From contig NZ_AP025739.1 in NCBI RefSeq assembly GCF_003574315.2, positions 5,766,001 to 5,830,000 of the forward strand: DNA of 64,000 bases, in the 5' to 3' direction. This document shows positions 8,386 to 17,175 of the stretch, one piece after another. Source of the stretch: Capsulimonas corticalis (GTDB taxonomy: Bacteria > Armatimonadota > Armatimonadia > Armatimonadales > Capsulimonadaceae). Position 1 is the stretch's first letter. Every line of letters begins with the position of its first letter. The notes under the pieces were generated by a model that was not told the DNA's origin, did no database searches, and saw only the letters and a list, made by a program, of their open reading frames with translations. The translations under genes and the position numbers were made by a program.

Positions 8386-9798
8386 TTAGCCGATGCGGAT
8401 GTGGTCGATCCCGAAGATCGCGGCCACCTTGTCCAGAACAGCGCCGAGATGTCCGACGCCGATGGCGCAATGGTGCGCCGGCCCGGCCTGACACCATCGG
8501 TTCACGAACTCGCGCGCGCCCAGCGAAAAGCGATAGCGGCTATTCGTGTTGCCGATTTGCAGGATCGGCCCCGGCGTCGACTCCCCCTCCGCGCTGAGCA
8601 ATTTCAGCTTGCCCTGCCCATCCTGAACGACGGAGAGCAGCGTCACCGGACCGTTTCTCACCTGCATTTCGATACTGAGCCCTTTGCCGGGCTTGCCATG
8701 GTAAACCGACAGCGGGACGAGCTTGACCGGACCGTCGGCGATCGCGATATGCGCCGGCCCATCATGGCCGAGCAGAACAACATCATCGTCGAAATCCATC
8801 GCGTAAAACTCCGAGAAGGAGCCGCCGGCCCCCAGGAGATCCATGATCTTCATCGCCTGGACGTTTTTGATCTCATACTCTCCCGCCACGGGAACGCCGT
8901 GAGCGGTGAGCAGGGAGTTGCCGGCGATGACGGAGGTGACGATATTTTCGTATTCGTTGCCGTCCCAGCCTTCGTAGTAATAGGCCAGCGAGCCGAGACC
9001 GTGGCGCTCCACCAGCATATCCAGCGCCACCGAAGTTCGGGCGGCGCGCTCCATTTCATCGGCGGCGCACTGCGGCTGCACGTCGAATTCCGCGCAGAAC
9101 TGCGTAAACTTGGCGTCGACTTGGAACGGCGTGACTTCGTCGCGCAGCGCCTTCAGCTCACACATCTCCAGAACCTCGAAGTGACAGCCGAACACGGCGG
9201 ATTGCTGAGTCATATCGCTGTAGACGTCCAGCATCCCGCCATAGTAATGACCGAGCACTCCGACTCGATTTTGCCGCATCCGGGACGCCGTCTGGGCGGC
9301 GGCGACCCAGCCGTCGATCTCCGCCCAGGCGACGGCGTCGTCCAGTGTTCCCGTCACGAGATGAAAGGCGATTCCCGCCCGAAGAAAAACGCCGGCGATC
9401 TCGGGGGCGGAGCACGCCTGGCAGTAGGCAAGCCATTCACCGGTCATTTTGCCCCGATCGCCAAGAGCGTTGAACCGATTGTAATCGATGGCGGCGGCCG
9501 GCTGAAGATTGAGAACCACGACGGGGACGCCCGCTTTTTGCACGACCGGCAGCACCGTCGAGCTCAAGGCGTAGGTCGAAATGTAAAGAAAGATGATCTC
9601 CACATCCTCGCGACGGAACATATCCGCCGCCGCGCGGGCCTTCCGCGGCGAATCGACAAGACCCGCGTCCACCACCTGAACATCGTCACGCATGAGCCGC
9701 TCGTGGACTCGGCGCTGGCAGGCTTCCAGCTTGGGCCGCAGATCCGGGAACTGCGGCCAATAAGTCTCCAGCCCAATTCCAAACAATCCGATTTTCAT
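8386..9798 (-). CDS. L-arabinose isomerase-like sugar isomerase (AraA/FucI superfamily)
   Basis: 470 residues, close to AraA length. An N-terminal Rossmann-like domain (MKIGLFGIGLETYWPQF) is followed by the AraA-type signature GAGGSFSEFYAMDF with an active-site Glu. LLGHDGPAH and a C-terminal GPAHHCAIG correspond to the metal-binding His positions in AraA. These enzymes interconvert aldoses and ketoses using Mn2+. It shares an operon with rhaT and is divergent from an AraC-family regulator. A rhamnose, fucose or arabinose type substrate is therefore likely, but the exact sugar cannot be read from sequence. The divergence from canonical AraA is clear, so no gene symbol is given. Confidence 0.75.
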   Translation of the reverse strand: MKIGLFGIGLETYWPQFPDLRPKLEACQRRVHERLMRDDVQVVDAGLVDSPRKARAAADMFRREDVEIIFLYISTYALSSTVLPVVQKAGVPVVVLNLQPAAAIDYNRFNALGDRGKMTGEWLAYCQACSAPEIAGVFLRAGIAFHLVTGTLDDAVAWAEIDGWVAAAQTASRMRQNRVGVLGHYYGGMLDVYSDMTQQSAVFGCHFEVLEMCELKALRDEVTPFQVDAKFTQFCAEFDVQPQCAADEMERAARTSVALDMLVERHGLGSLAYYYEGWDGNEYENIVTSVIAGNSLLTAHGVPVAGEYEIKNVQAMKIMDLLGAGGSFSEFYAMDFDDDVVLLGHDGPAHIAIADGPVKLVPLSVYHGKPGKGLSIEMQVRNGPVTLLSVVQDGQGKLKLLSAEGESTPGPILQIGNTNSRYRFSLGAREFVNRWCQAGPAHHCAIGVGHLGAVLDKVAAIFGIDHIRIG

Positions 9799-9866
9799 TC
9801 CGAATCCCTTATATGTTTTTTACCGCCATCGCGATCTTAGCGATATTTGGCAAGGAGGATGTCACA

Positions 9867-9895
9867 ATTATATGAGGGTTGAGCCGAGCGGTCAA
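9867..9895 (-). promoter_or_regulatory. promoter of isomerase-rhaT operon
   Basis: On the minus strand TTGACC (9895-9890), a 17-nt spacer and TATAAT (9872-9867) form a near-consensus sigma70-type promoter, about 70 nt upstream of the isomerase start. Confidence 0.75.
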
Positions 9896-9907
9896 TGCAG
9901 AAAATGG

Positions 9908-9930
9908 CATTTTGATAGCACTTTTTGATA
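9908..9930 (+). promoter_or_regulatory. candidate AraC-family operator (direct repeat)
   Basis: CATTTTGATA (9908-9917) and CTTTTTGATA (9921-9930) are direct repeats 13 bp apart. They lie just upstream of the isomerase -35 box and in front of the divergent regulator. Tandem half-sites next to -35 are typical of AraC/XylS activators. Confidence 0.45.
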
Positions 9931-9960
9931 TCCACGAGAACTCTCACGGGAATAAATGAC

Positions 9961-10878
9961 ATGAAATATTTCTCGCGTTATATCCCTCTCACCGACGAAG
10001 CGCGGCGACAAAGCCTTTATGTCCTTGCGAGCGGATACACAATCATTCCGCCGCACACTCCGTATCCGCCCAGCATTCATCCCGCCGATCATCAATTCCG
10101 CTGGGAGCAGGGCCGCATGCTGCGGGAGTATCAACTGGTCTATATCGCGCGCGGCGGCGGCGTGTTTGAATCCCGCTCCGCCGGCCGCCGCCGGATCGAG
10201 GCGGGCACGCTCTTTATGCTCTTTCCGGGCGAGTGGCACCGATATAGTCCCGATGCGGAAATTGGGTGGGACGAATACTGGGTGGCGTTTCAGGGGCCAA
10301 CGGCGGAGACACTGGTGTCGGAATCGTCGCTGACTTGCGCCGAGCCCTTGCTGGGCGCCCCGCTCAGCGATCGGATCCAGTACGAGTTCGTCCAGATCAT
10401 GGAGGAGATGCGCCGGGAAGCCATCGGTTATCAGAAGGTCATCGGCGCTCGGACCATGCTGATCCTCGCCACCGCGACCGCCTCCGTCCTGCGCCATGAA
10501 TTCGAAGGCGCCAGCGTTCTCGGCGCCATCGAGCGCGGAAAAGGCGTGCTCTTCGAGCAAATCGACCGGAATGTCAACATGGAGGAAATGGCCGCCGAAC
10601 TCGGCGTCGGCTACTCTCTTTTCCGCAAAGCCTTCCGGCAATACACCGGCATGTCTCCCGCCCAGTACCATCTGGAGCTTCGCGTCAACGAAGCCAGCCA
10701 CCTCCTGCGCACGACGACGCTCCCGGTGGCGAAAGTCGCCATGCGGCTCGGGTTTGACTCCGCCAGCTACTTCTGCCGCATCTTCAAAAAGAAGACCGGA
10801 CAGACGCCCTGCGAATACCGCATGGGGACGCAAGGGATCGATGATCCGGGATTGTATCTTACGAGATCTCTAACGTGA
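9961..10878 (+). CDS. AraC-family transcriptional regulator
   Basis: 305 residues from the ATG at 9961; an upstream TTG at 9925 would add 12 residues over the operator and is less likely. The N-terminal half is a cupin-like ligand domain (GGGVFESRSAGRRRIEAGTL, about residues 55-90). The C-terminal 100 residues are the double helix-turn-helix: MAAELGVGYSLFRKAFRQYT and VAMRLGFDSASYFCRIFKKK. It is divergent from the isomerase-rhaT operon, which it probably activates in response to the sugar. Its 3' end overlaps the convergent deacetylase gene by 20 bp. Confidence 0.88.
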   Translation: MKYFSRYIPLTDEARRQSLYVLASGYTIIPPHTPYPPSIHPADHQFRWEQGRMLREYQLVYIARGGGVFESRSAGRRRIEAGTLFMLFPGEWHRYSPDAEIGWDEYWVAFQGPTAETLVSESSLTCAEPLLGAPLSDRIQYEFVQIMEEMRREAIGYQKVIGARTMLILATATASVLRHEFEGASVLGAIERGKGVLFEQIDRNVNMEEMAAELGVGYSLFRKAFRQYTGMSPAQYHLELRVNEASHLLRTTTLPVAKVAMRLGFDSASYFCRIFKKKTGQTPCEYRMGTQGIDDPGLYLTRSLT

Positions 10879-11647
10879 CCGGCTGAAAACCGCGTTCCCG
10901 CAGGGCGATGAGGATCACGGGCAGCGCGTCGGCGGTCGCGGTCCTCCCCGCCCCGTCGTGCAGCAGGATGATATCGCCGGACTTGACGCGCTTTAACACG
11001 GCGGCGGAGATTTCGGCGGGACCATGACGGCGGTAGTCGCCGGAGTCCACGCTCCAGGTCACGAGGGTCAAGTGGAGCGTTCGCGCCGCGAGCAGGAGCA
11101 TGGGGGACTTGAATCCGTAGGGAGGGCGCAGCAGGCGCGGTGCGCCGGAGGCGGGGCAGGCGGAAACGATAGCGGCGCGGGCGCTCTGGATTTCACGGAC
11201 GACGGTCCATCGCCTCATCAAAACCATTGCCCGGTGCGTGTCGCCGTGGCAGGCGACAATATGGCCTTCGGCGGCGATCCGCCGGACGAGTTCGGGATAG
11301 AGGCGAGCCTGCTCGCCCAGAATAAAGAACGTCGCCCGCGCATCGTGCGCGGCGAGCGTGTCCAAAATATGCGGCGTGATGTCCGGGGATGGGCCGTCGT
11401 CAAAGGTGAGCGCAATGGAGTCGCCCGGTTGGGCAAGCCGGGTGACAATCGGCAGCCCCCACCGCCACGGCGCCACGAAGATAAAGAGAAAACAAACCGT
11501 CAGCAGCAGCGTCACGACAAGGCCGACCCAGTGAAATGGAACCCCGGTGTCGGGAAGATGAAACAGATACAGCACCCAGTATGTGAGCAGCGTTCCGGCG
11601 AAGGAAAACACGGCGATAATCGGCGCGACAGGTCCCAGGCGTCTCAT
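10859..11647 (-). CDS. polysaccharide deacetylase (NodB-homology domain), membrane-anchored
   Basis: 262 residues from the ATG at 11647, which overlaps the upstream stop as ATGA; a longer frame to 11692 exists but would overlap more. Two N-terminal hydrophobic segments (about residues 8-25 and 35-58) anchor it. The NodB domain follows: ALTFDDGPSPD (catalytic and metal Asp), ACHGDTH (HxxxH metal ligands), RPPYG and ILLHDG. These enzymes remove N- or O-acetyl groups from peptidoglycan, chitin or other polysaccharides outside the membrane. Translational coupling to the CrtC-like hydratase gene is odd functionally and suggests an envelope-related operon. Confidence 0.87.
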   Translation of the reverse strand: MRRLGPVAPIIAVFSFAGTLLTYWVLYLFHLPDTGVPFHWVGLVVTLLLTVCFLFIFVAPWRWGLPIVTRLAQPGDSIALTFDDGPSPDITPHILDTLAAHDARATFFILGEQARLYPELVRRIAAEGHIVACHGDTHRAMVLMRRWTVVREIQSARAAIVSACPASGAPRLLRPPYGFKSPMLLLAARTLHLTLVTWSVDSGDYRRHGPAEISAAVLKRVKSGDIILLHDGAGRTATADALPVILIALRERGFQPVTLEIS

Positions 11648-12675
11648 TGCTCCACGATCCTCGCCTTCATCGCCGAAGCCGTCAGCGCCCACTCCATGCC
11701 GCGCGGCCGGAAATACTCCCCAATTCCAAATCCCGACAGCGATTCCCCGTCTACGGTCACCTCAGCGTCACAGAGCATCCGCAGATAAAATGGGGCGCTG
11801 TCCAGCCGCTCATGGAACCGCACGGTCGCGCGTATCCCCTGCCCCTCCACCGACAGCGCCGTCGCGTACGCCAGTCCGAATGCGTTCACGCGCAGGCCGG
11901 ACATACGTCGCCGGGCGCCGTCCTCGCGGCGTGCGGGAGCGCCGGCCGCGAAGAGGAGGATATCGGATTTCCAGGCGCCGGAGGCAAGCCGAGTCTGGTA
12001 GATCACAAGCGTTCGCTCCTTCGGCAGCGCAATACGCGCCCAGTACCAATCTCGGATCGCCGCCGAAAACGGCAGCGCGCCGCGATTGTGGTCGTGGTAG
12101 CCCGATCCTTGAAACGCGATCTGTTCCCGATCATAATTCATGGCGCTGCTCAGCGCGATCCGCGCCTCGACGCGACATGTCGGAGCCGAAGGACGCCAAA
12201 TGTGCTCGGCGGAATCCGTCTCATCTCCCACCGTCTCCAGAGTGATCGACGCAGAGGCGGCAAAATCGATCGTCGCGCGCAATCGACGACGATTGGCGTT
12301 GGCGTCGTCCAAGCTCAGGCGATATTCCAGCCCGCTTTGTTCGAGTGTGGACGGTCCAAAACGCAGACGCAGCGGCGGGATGGCGGCGGCAATCACGCGT
12401 TCCGGCGCAAAGCGCGAGAAATGGTACGCGTGAAGACTCCCTCGACGATACAAGGCGAAAAAGAGCGCGTTGTGGTCAAAGGGATCCGCGTCGCGGCCCA
12501 GCGCGGCGGCGCGGTAATACGGCGAAAAGGGATTCCCCAAAAACCAGATCGCGCTAAAGGCATACTCGCGATCGTCGGACACGGCGTCGAAGTACCACCA
12601 TTCGTACGCGCCGCGCGTCGCGCGCAGCCACTCGACATGGGGGATTTCCTCGGACGGGTCGAAGGAGACGTGCAT
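11644..12675 (-). CDS. carotenoid 1,2-hydratase-like protein (CrtC/AttH lipocalin-like fold)
   Basis: 343 residues. The N-terminal YEWWYFDAVSDD motif and the central GSGYHDHNRG are hallmarks of the CrtC/AttH family, which adds water to the 1,2 double bond of acyclic carotenoid ends. No signal peptide is seen. Its neighbour across a 52-bp divergent promoter is a membrane glycosyltransferase of the type that glycosylates hydroxylated carotenoids. Together they suggest hydration and then glycosylation of a carotenoid tail. The functional call rests on family resemblance plus context; other AttH-like proteins have no known role in pigments. Confidence 0.72.
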   Translation of the reverse strand: MHVSFDPSEEIPHVEWLRATRGAYEWWYFDAVSDDREYAFSAIWFLGNPFSPYYRAAALGRDADPFDHNALFFALYRRGSLHAYHFSRFAPERVIAAAIPPLRLRFGPSTLEQSGLEYRLSLDDANANRRRLRATIDFAASASITLETVGDETDSAEHIWRPSAPTCRVEARIALSSAMNYDREQIAFQGSGYHDHNRGALPFSAAIRDWYWARIALPKERTLVIYQTRLASGAWKSDILLFAAGAPARREDGARRRMSGLRVNAFGLAYATALSVEGQGIRATVRFHERLDSAPFYLRMLCDAEVTVDGESLSGFGIGEYFRPRGMEWALTASAMKARIVEQ

Positions 12676-12681
12676 AAGGGC

Positions 12682-12718
12682 ATTATACCAGCGCCGTGCG
12701 AGCGGCGCCGGGTATAAT
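12682..12718. promoter_or_regulatory. divergent promoter pair of hydratase and glycosyltransferase genes
   Basis: TATAAT for the minus gene (12687-12682) ends 6 nt before its ATG. TATAAT for the plus gene (12713-12718) ends 9 nt before its ATG. Each -35 region falls near the other -10, and neither -35 matches consensus. The spacing implies leaderless or nearly leaderless mRNAs and mutual occlusion or shared activation. Confidence 0.55.
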
Positions 12719-12727
12719 CGTTCGCAG

Positions 12728-13873
12728 ATGTCCCCTGCAATGATCTATCACTGCGCCGTGCTTCTCGGCTGTCTGGCGATGACCGGGACAGCGGCGCTAA
12801 ACTTTCTCTTTTTTCGCAAGCCACGCGCGCTGGTTGGCGTCGCCGACAGTGATCTGCCGATGGTGTCCGTCCTCGTCCCCGCCCGCAACGAAGAAACGAC
12901 GATCGAAGCCTGCGTTCGCTCGCTGCTGGCGATGAACTATCCGAACTTCGAGGTGATCGTCCTCGACGACCGCTCCACGGACAGCACTTACGAGATCCTT
13001 TGCCGACTGCGGGATCAAGATCATCGTCTGCACGTTCTGGTCGGCGCGGAGATGCCCGAAGGCTGGTACGGTAAGCCGCACGCCTGCTGGCAGCTCGCCA
13101 ACGCCGCCAATGGCGAGTATCTGCTGATGACCGACGCCGACTGCACATTCGCGCCTGACGCCCTTCTGCTGGCCCTGGGAGCGAGGCAAGAGCACCAAGC
13201 CGACGTCGTGTCCATGACGCCCGATCTCCAGTGCCAGGGCTTCTGGGAGCAGATGATCATCCCGCTCCAGTACTTCATCGTCTTCGCCTTCCTTCCGGGG
13301 CCGCTGATCCGCATCACGCCGTTCCCATGGTTCGCCGCCGCCAACGGCGCCTTTATCTTTCTGCGCCGGGACACATACTTTGAAGTCGACGGCCACCGCG
13401 CGGTCCGCCGCCAGCTCGCTGAAGACATCAAATTTTCCCAGCACGTCAAGCGCCGGGGAAAAACGCTCTGGTATGGCGACGGATCTCGGACATACGCCGT
13501 ACGGATGTATCACGGCCTGGCGGAGATCTGGGCGGGCTTCTCCAAAAATATCTTCCCCGCGTTTTCCCGGGATTTGCCGCTGCTCGCCACCGTGCTCGCC
13601 TATCTCTTCTGCGCCCTCGTCTTACCCGCGCCCCTGGCGGTGTGGGGGTGGACGCATCACAAGCCCTGGGCGGCGGCGGCGCTGGCGGCGTACCTGCTGA
13701 CGGCCGGCGTCCGCCTCGCGCTCAGCGCGCGGTTCCTAAGCGCCCCGGCCTGGGCGGCGCCTCTCCTGCCGCTCGGCTGGCTGTGCGTCATCGGCATCGC
13801 CCTCAACTCCATCCGGCAGAGTTACTCCAAGACCGGCAACCTTTGGAAGGGCCGAAGTTACCCCAAAACGTAA
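12728..13873 (+). CDS. family 2 glycosyltransferase, carotenoid-glycosylating type (CruC/CrtQ-like)
   Basis: 381 residues. An N-terminal membrane helix (about 3-25) is followed by a GT-A catalytic domain: VSVLVPARNEE, VLDDRSTDST, LLMTDADCTF with the metal-binding DxD, and QLAEDIKFSQ with the catalytic acidic pair. Several C-terminal membrane helices lie at about 285-360. This architecture matches the chlorobactene and diaponeurosporenoate glycosyltransferases. The gene is divergent from a CrtC-like hydratase, whose tertiary hydroxyl product would be a natural acceptor. Alternative: a lipid or glycan glycosyltransferase unrelated to pigments. Confidence 0.75.
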   Translation: MSPAMIYHCAVLLGCLAMTGTAALNFLFFRKPRALVGVADSDLPMVSVLVPARNEETTIEACVRSLLAMNYPNFEVIVLDDRSTDSTYEILCRLRDQDHRLHVLVGAEMPEGWYGKPHACWQLANAANGEYLLMTDADCTFAPDALLLALGARQEHQADVVSMTPDLQCQGFWEQMIIPLQYFIVFAFLPGPLIRITPFPWFAAANGAFIFLRRDTYFEVDGHRAVRRQLAEDIKFSQHVKRRGKTLWYGDGSRTYAVRMYHGLAEIWAGFSKNIFPAFSRDLPLLATVLAYLFCALVLPAPLAVWGWTHHKPWAAAALAAYLLTAGVRLALSARFLSAPAWAAPLLPLGWLCVIGIALNSIRQSYSKTGNLWKGRSYPKT

Positions 13874-13990
13874 AAAACTCCGCTTGCCTGCCATAACTCG
13901 ATTTTGTCCGGGGAATATAGCCTCAGACGTCAGCATTCATGCGGCGTACGGCTTACAGTCTCTTCAATGAGCTTAGAAGGAAAATCGATC

Positions 13991-14500
13991 ATGGCTGAAG
14001 ATGTGAAGGGGCAGCTGCTCCGCTACTTAAACGATGCGCACGCCGCCGAAGACGGAGGCATCGCTTCTTTGAAGGATATCGCTGCGGAAGCGACCGACTC
14101 GGACCTCAAGACCGCCATCAACGAGCATATCGCCGTTTCGCAGTCGCAGGCGGATCGCCTGAAGGCCCGAATCCTGGCGCTGGGCGGCGACAAAGCCGAA
14201 GGCAAGAGCCTGGTCAACACAATCATCGGCAAGGGCAGCAACCTGCTCAACGCTTTCCACAACAACGAAGATAAGCAGACTCAAGATCTGATCAAGGCGT
14301 ATTCGCTGGAGCATTTTGAGATCGGCATGTACACGTCGCTCAAAACGTTCGCGGACGCCATCGGCGATCATGAGACCGCGCAGCTCGCGGACACGATCCT
14401 GGGCGAAGAGCAGCTCGCGGGCGAGCGCCTGCTGCGCCTGATCCCGCAAGTCGCCAAAGCGGCCATTCCCCAGGGCGCCGTCACCAGCGCGAACATCTAA
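13991..14500 (+). CDS. DUF892/YciF-like ferritin-like protein
   Basis: 169 residues from the ATG at 13991, preceded by AGAAGGAAAA; a GTG-initiated upstream extension is not supported. The protein is entirely helical and fits the DUF892 four-helix ferritin-like fold. Repeated acidic and His positions (YLNDAHAAEDGG, YSLEHFEIGMYTSL, LGEEQLAGERLL) suit a di-iron site. Members are general stress proteins in many bacteria with no settled biochemical role. A strong terminator follows at 14521-14562, so it is monocistronic. Confidence 0.8.
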   Translation: MAEDVKGQLLRYLNDAHAAEDGGIASLKDIAAEATDSDLKTAINEHIAVSQSQADRLKARILALGGDKAEGKSLVNTIIGKGSNLLNAFHNNEDKQTQDLIKAYSLEHFEIGMYTSLKTFADAIGDHETAQLADTILGEEQLAGERLLRLIPQVAKAAIPQGAVTSANI

Positions 14501-14520
14501 TCGCCCAACGTCGTCCAACA

Positions 14521-14562
14521 CGCAGCCGCTTGGCGTTATCGCCATGCGACTGCGTTTTTTTG
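14521..14562 (+). terminator. rho-independent terminator after the ferritin-like gene
   Basis: CGCAGCCGCTTGGCG pairs with CGCCATGCGACTGCG around a TTAT loop, followed by a run of seven T residues. Confidence 0.85.
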
Positions 14563-14609
14563 TTTATTGGGTACACTAGAAACCGACCATCCGGGAAGGA
14601 AAAGGGATT

Positions 14610-15269
14610 TTGATACTACGACGTCACCACTTGTTTTCAGTCCTCGGCGCTGCCGCGCTGATGGCCGCCACCACCGGCGCCCCCGCGGCCACACACGCCG
14701 CCACGCCGCCGCCGATCATTCAGCAGTCCAACGCCGGACCGCAGCTCGATAGCGCGCAAAAGGCGAAGGCGGACGCCCGCCGCGCGAAGATGCAGGCGGA
14801 CTTGCAGGCGCTGAACACCAGCCCGCTGACGCCGGCGCAGAAGCAGGCGAAGTTCCTCAAGCTGAAAACGGCTTACGAAGCCGACATGCTGGCGATCCTA
14901 ACCCCGTCTCAGCGCAAAGTATTCCTCGCGGCCCGCGCAAAAGCGCAGGCGGACGACGCCAAAAAGCGCGCGATCTTCCAGACACGCATGATCGAGAGCC
15001 AGAAGATCGGCAAGCAGATCAATGACTCCATGACCGCGGACCAGAAGAAGCAGCTGCTCACGATCAAGAACGATACGGGAGCGCAGGCGAAGAAGATCTA
15101 CGACGATAAAACAAGCGCTCCGGAAGCGAAGAAAGCCCAGATGGACGCGCTGGAAAAAGGTTACGAGGGGAAAGTTATGGCGATCATGACGCCCGCGCAG
15201 CAGAAACTCTTCCAGAAGCTGCAGGTCATCCAGGCCGAACAGATCAAGCTCGCAAACGGCGCCCGCTAA
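14610..15269 (+). CDS. secreted LTXXQ/Spy-like periplasmic protein
   Basis: 219 residues from a TTG with GGAAGGAAAAGG upstream. A signal peptide (about residues 1-30, ending ATHAAT) is followed by a Lys/Ala/Gln-rich, fully helical region with repeated LTP-Q motifs: SPLTPAQKQ, AILTPSQRK, SMTADQKKQ, AIMTPAQQK. This is the pattern of Spy/CpxP chaperone-like proteins, here with four units in place of two. A role in envelope protein folding is inferred from the family. A second, shorter member of the family lies at 41088-41456. A TACACT -10-like box is at 14571-14576. Confidence 0.7.
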   Translation: MILRRHHLFSVLGAAALMAATTGAPAATHAATPPPIIQQSNAGPQLDSAQKAKADARRAKMQADLQALNTSPLTPAQKQAKFLKLKTAYEADMLAILTPSQRKVFLAARAKAQADDAKKRAIFQTRMIESQKIGKQINDSMTADQKKQLLTIKNDTGAQAKKIYDDKTSAPEAKKAQMDALEKGYEGKVMAIMTPAQQKLFQKLQVIQAEQIKLANGAR

Positions 15270-15289
15270 ACGCATCTTTCAGACACGAA

Positions 15290-15318
15290 AACGCCCGCCG
15301 GCATTGCCGGCGGGCGTT
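15290..15318. terminator. bidirectional terminator between LTXXQ gene and rluD
   Basis: ACGCCCGCCGGC / GCCGGCGGGCGT stem with a short loop. On the minus strand it is followed by TTTTCGT, so it mainly serves the rluD operon end. Confidence 0.75.
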
Positions 15319-15336
15319 CGCATTCTTGGAGGAAGA

Positions 15337-16359
15337 TTAAAACTCGAACGCTTCGTCCAGGCGACGCAGAAGATCCAGAAGCTCGGCGATCTCATCAGGC
15401 AGCGGCGCGTGGAACTGATGGCGGCGCTTTGTGCGAGGATGATCGAAGCTGAGGAAATGCGCGTGCAGCGCCTGGCCGTGCAGTCCGGCGAGCGATGCGT
15501 TGAGCGTTTGCAGCGGCGCGCCGCGCAGCAGGTCGGCGGAGACTTTCCGCAGGCCGCCATAGGTGGAGTCGCCGACGACCGGGTAGCCCGCGAACGCGGA
15601 ATGCACGCGAATTTGGTGCGTGCGTCCCGTCTGCAAAATCGCCTCAATCCACGAGAACTCGACGAGATGCTCAAGCAGGCGCACTTCCGTCACGGCCTGG
15701 CGCACGGCCTTGGGCAGACTGGTCTGCGACGCCGGGCCGACCATGCCGCCCTCTTCATAGACGGTCATCCGCTTGCGGTCCACAGGGTGGCGTGTGATGG
15801 GAGCGTCGATCACGGCGTGCTTGAAGGGCAGACGTCCCCAAAGCAGCGCGTTGTACTTTCGTACGGCGGTGCGCGCCTGAATCTGCTTGGAAAGACTCTC
15901 GTGCGCCAGGTCGTTCTTGGCGACGACGAGCAGTCCCGACGTATCTTTGTCCAGGCGATGCACGATCCCCGGACGCTGCGTGCCGCCGATCCCGGAGAGA
16001 TCCTTGCAGTGCGCGAGGAGCGCGTTCACCAGGGTGCCGGTCTCCGCGCCGGGCGCGGGATGCACGACCAGTCCCTTTTGCTTATTCACAACGATCAGAT
16101 CGTCGTCTTCATAGACGATATCGAGCGGAATGTTTTCGGGCTCGGCGTTCTCCAGCGGACGCGCGGCGGGAACGTCGATCGTGATCTCGTCGCCCATGCG
16201 CGTGCGATAGTTCGACTTCGCCGGCTCCCCGTTGATCTGCACGGAGTGCATGGCGATCAGCTTCTGAATGCGCGCGCGCGAAAAGTGCGGCAGACGGTCG
16301 GCGAGGAACACATCCAGGCGAACGTTGGATTCTTCGGGCGAGATAAGAAGACTTTCCAT
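15337..16359 (-). CDS. rluD: 23S rRNA pseudouridine synthase, RluD family
   Basis: 340 residues. An N-terminal S4 domain (VRLDVFLADRLPHFSRARIQKLI, about 12-60) is followed by the RluA/RluD catalytic domain with GIVHRLDKDTSGLLVV, whose Asp is the catalytic nucleophile, and later LQTGRTHQIRVH. It isomerises uridines of 23S rRNA helix 69 if it is the true RluD orthologue; RluC-type specificity cannot be excluded by eye. Its ATG overlaps the lgt stop by one base (TAATG), so the two are translationally coupled at the end of the lspA-lgt operon, a common arrangement for this family. Confidence 0.9.
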   Translation of the reverse strand: MESLLISPEESNVRLDVFLADRLPHFSRARIQKLIAMHSVQINGEPAKSNYRTRMGDEITIDVPAARPLENAEPENIPLDIVYEDDDLIVVNKQKGLVVHPAPGAETGTLVNALLAHCKDLSGIGGTQRPGIVHRLDKDTSGLLVVAKNDLAHESLSKQIQARTAVRKYNALLWGRLPFKHAVIDAPITRHPVDRKRMTVYEEGGMVGPASQTSLPKAVRQAVTEVRLLEHLVEFSWIEAILQTGRTHQIRVHSAFAGYPVVGDSTYGGLRKVSADLLRGAPLQTLNASLAGLHGQALHAHFLSFDHPRTKRRHQFHAPLPDEIAELLDLLRRLDEAFEF

Positions 16360-17171
16360 TAATGACCCGCGACCTCAAGCGCGGCGGTGTTTCCAGTGGA
16401 CGAAAGGCGTCCGGCGCGGCGAAGCACGACGAGGCCAATCGCGGCGAGAGCCATCATCGAGAGGCATAAGAACTGCACGTCGGTCAATCCCAGCGCGACA
16501 ACGGTCGAAGTGACTCCGCCGCGCCAGATCTCCATGACAAAACGTTCCGTGGCGCCAAGGATAATATACCAGCATAACAGCTGTCCGTCAAACGCCTTGC
16601 GCCGCTCCAGCCACACAAGAATTCCAAAGAAACACAAACTGAGAAGGGTGGAGTACATCTGCGTGGGATGTGAAGGCACAGTCCAATGACCATCGTCATC
16701 GAAGCGGACGCCCCAGGGCAAATTTGTCGGCGCGCCGTAGCAGCATCCATTGAAGAAGCAGCCGATGCGCCCGATCGCATAGCTCAGCATCACGGACGGC
16801 GCCATCAAATCCGTGATCTTGAGGAGGGAGATATGCCGGAGACGGCAGAAGATAATCAAAGCCAGCAGGCCGCCAAAGAGCGCGCCATGGAACGAAAGAC
16901 CGCCCTCCCAGAGCCGAAAACTCGAAAGGATATTACTGCGGTACGTCGACCAATCGACGATGATGAACATCAAGCGCGCGCCAAGAATGCCGGCGAGGAT
17001 CATCCACGTGCCGGCGTCCAGAATAGCTTCCGGCGGGACGTCGCCCGGCTCGCCTTTTTGACGCTTCGCGGCGGAGTGAGCGCGCCAAAGGCCGACGGCG
17101 AACGCCAGCATCATCATGACGCCGAACGTATGGACGGGATACGCACCAATACGAAACAGGATTGGATGCAT
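16359..17171 (-). CDS. lgt: prolipoprotein diacylglyceryl transferase
   Basis: 270 residues, seven membrane helices. The Lgt signature GRIGCFFNGCCYG is present, as are LSFHGALFGG and the SHPTQMY motif near helix 6. It transfers diacylglyceryl from phosphatidylglycerol to the lipobox cysteine of prolipoproteins at the inner membrane. It lies 4 nt downstream of lspA, which performs the next maturation step, so the two-step lipoprotein pathway is one cotranscribed unit. Confidence 0.95.
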   Translation of the reverse strand: MHPILFRIGAYPVHTFGVMMMLAFAVGLWRAHSAAKRQKGEPGDVPPEAILDAGTWMILAGILGARLMFIIVDWSTYRSNILSSFRLWEGGLSFHGALFGGLLALIIFCRLRHISLLKITDLMAPSVMLSYAIGRIGCFFNGCCYGAPTNLPWGVRFDDDGHWTVPSHPTQMYSTLLSLCFFGILVWLERRKAFDGQLLCWYIILGATERFVMEIWRGGVTSTVVALGLTDVQFLCLSMMALAAIGLVVLRRAGRLSSTGNTAALEVAGH

Positions 17172-17175
17172 GGAT

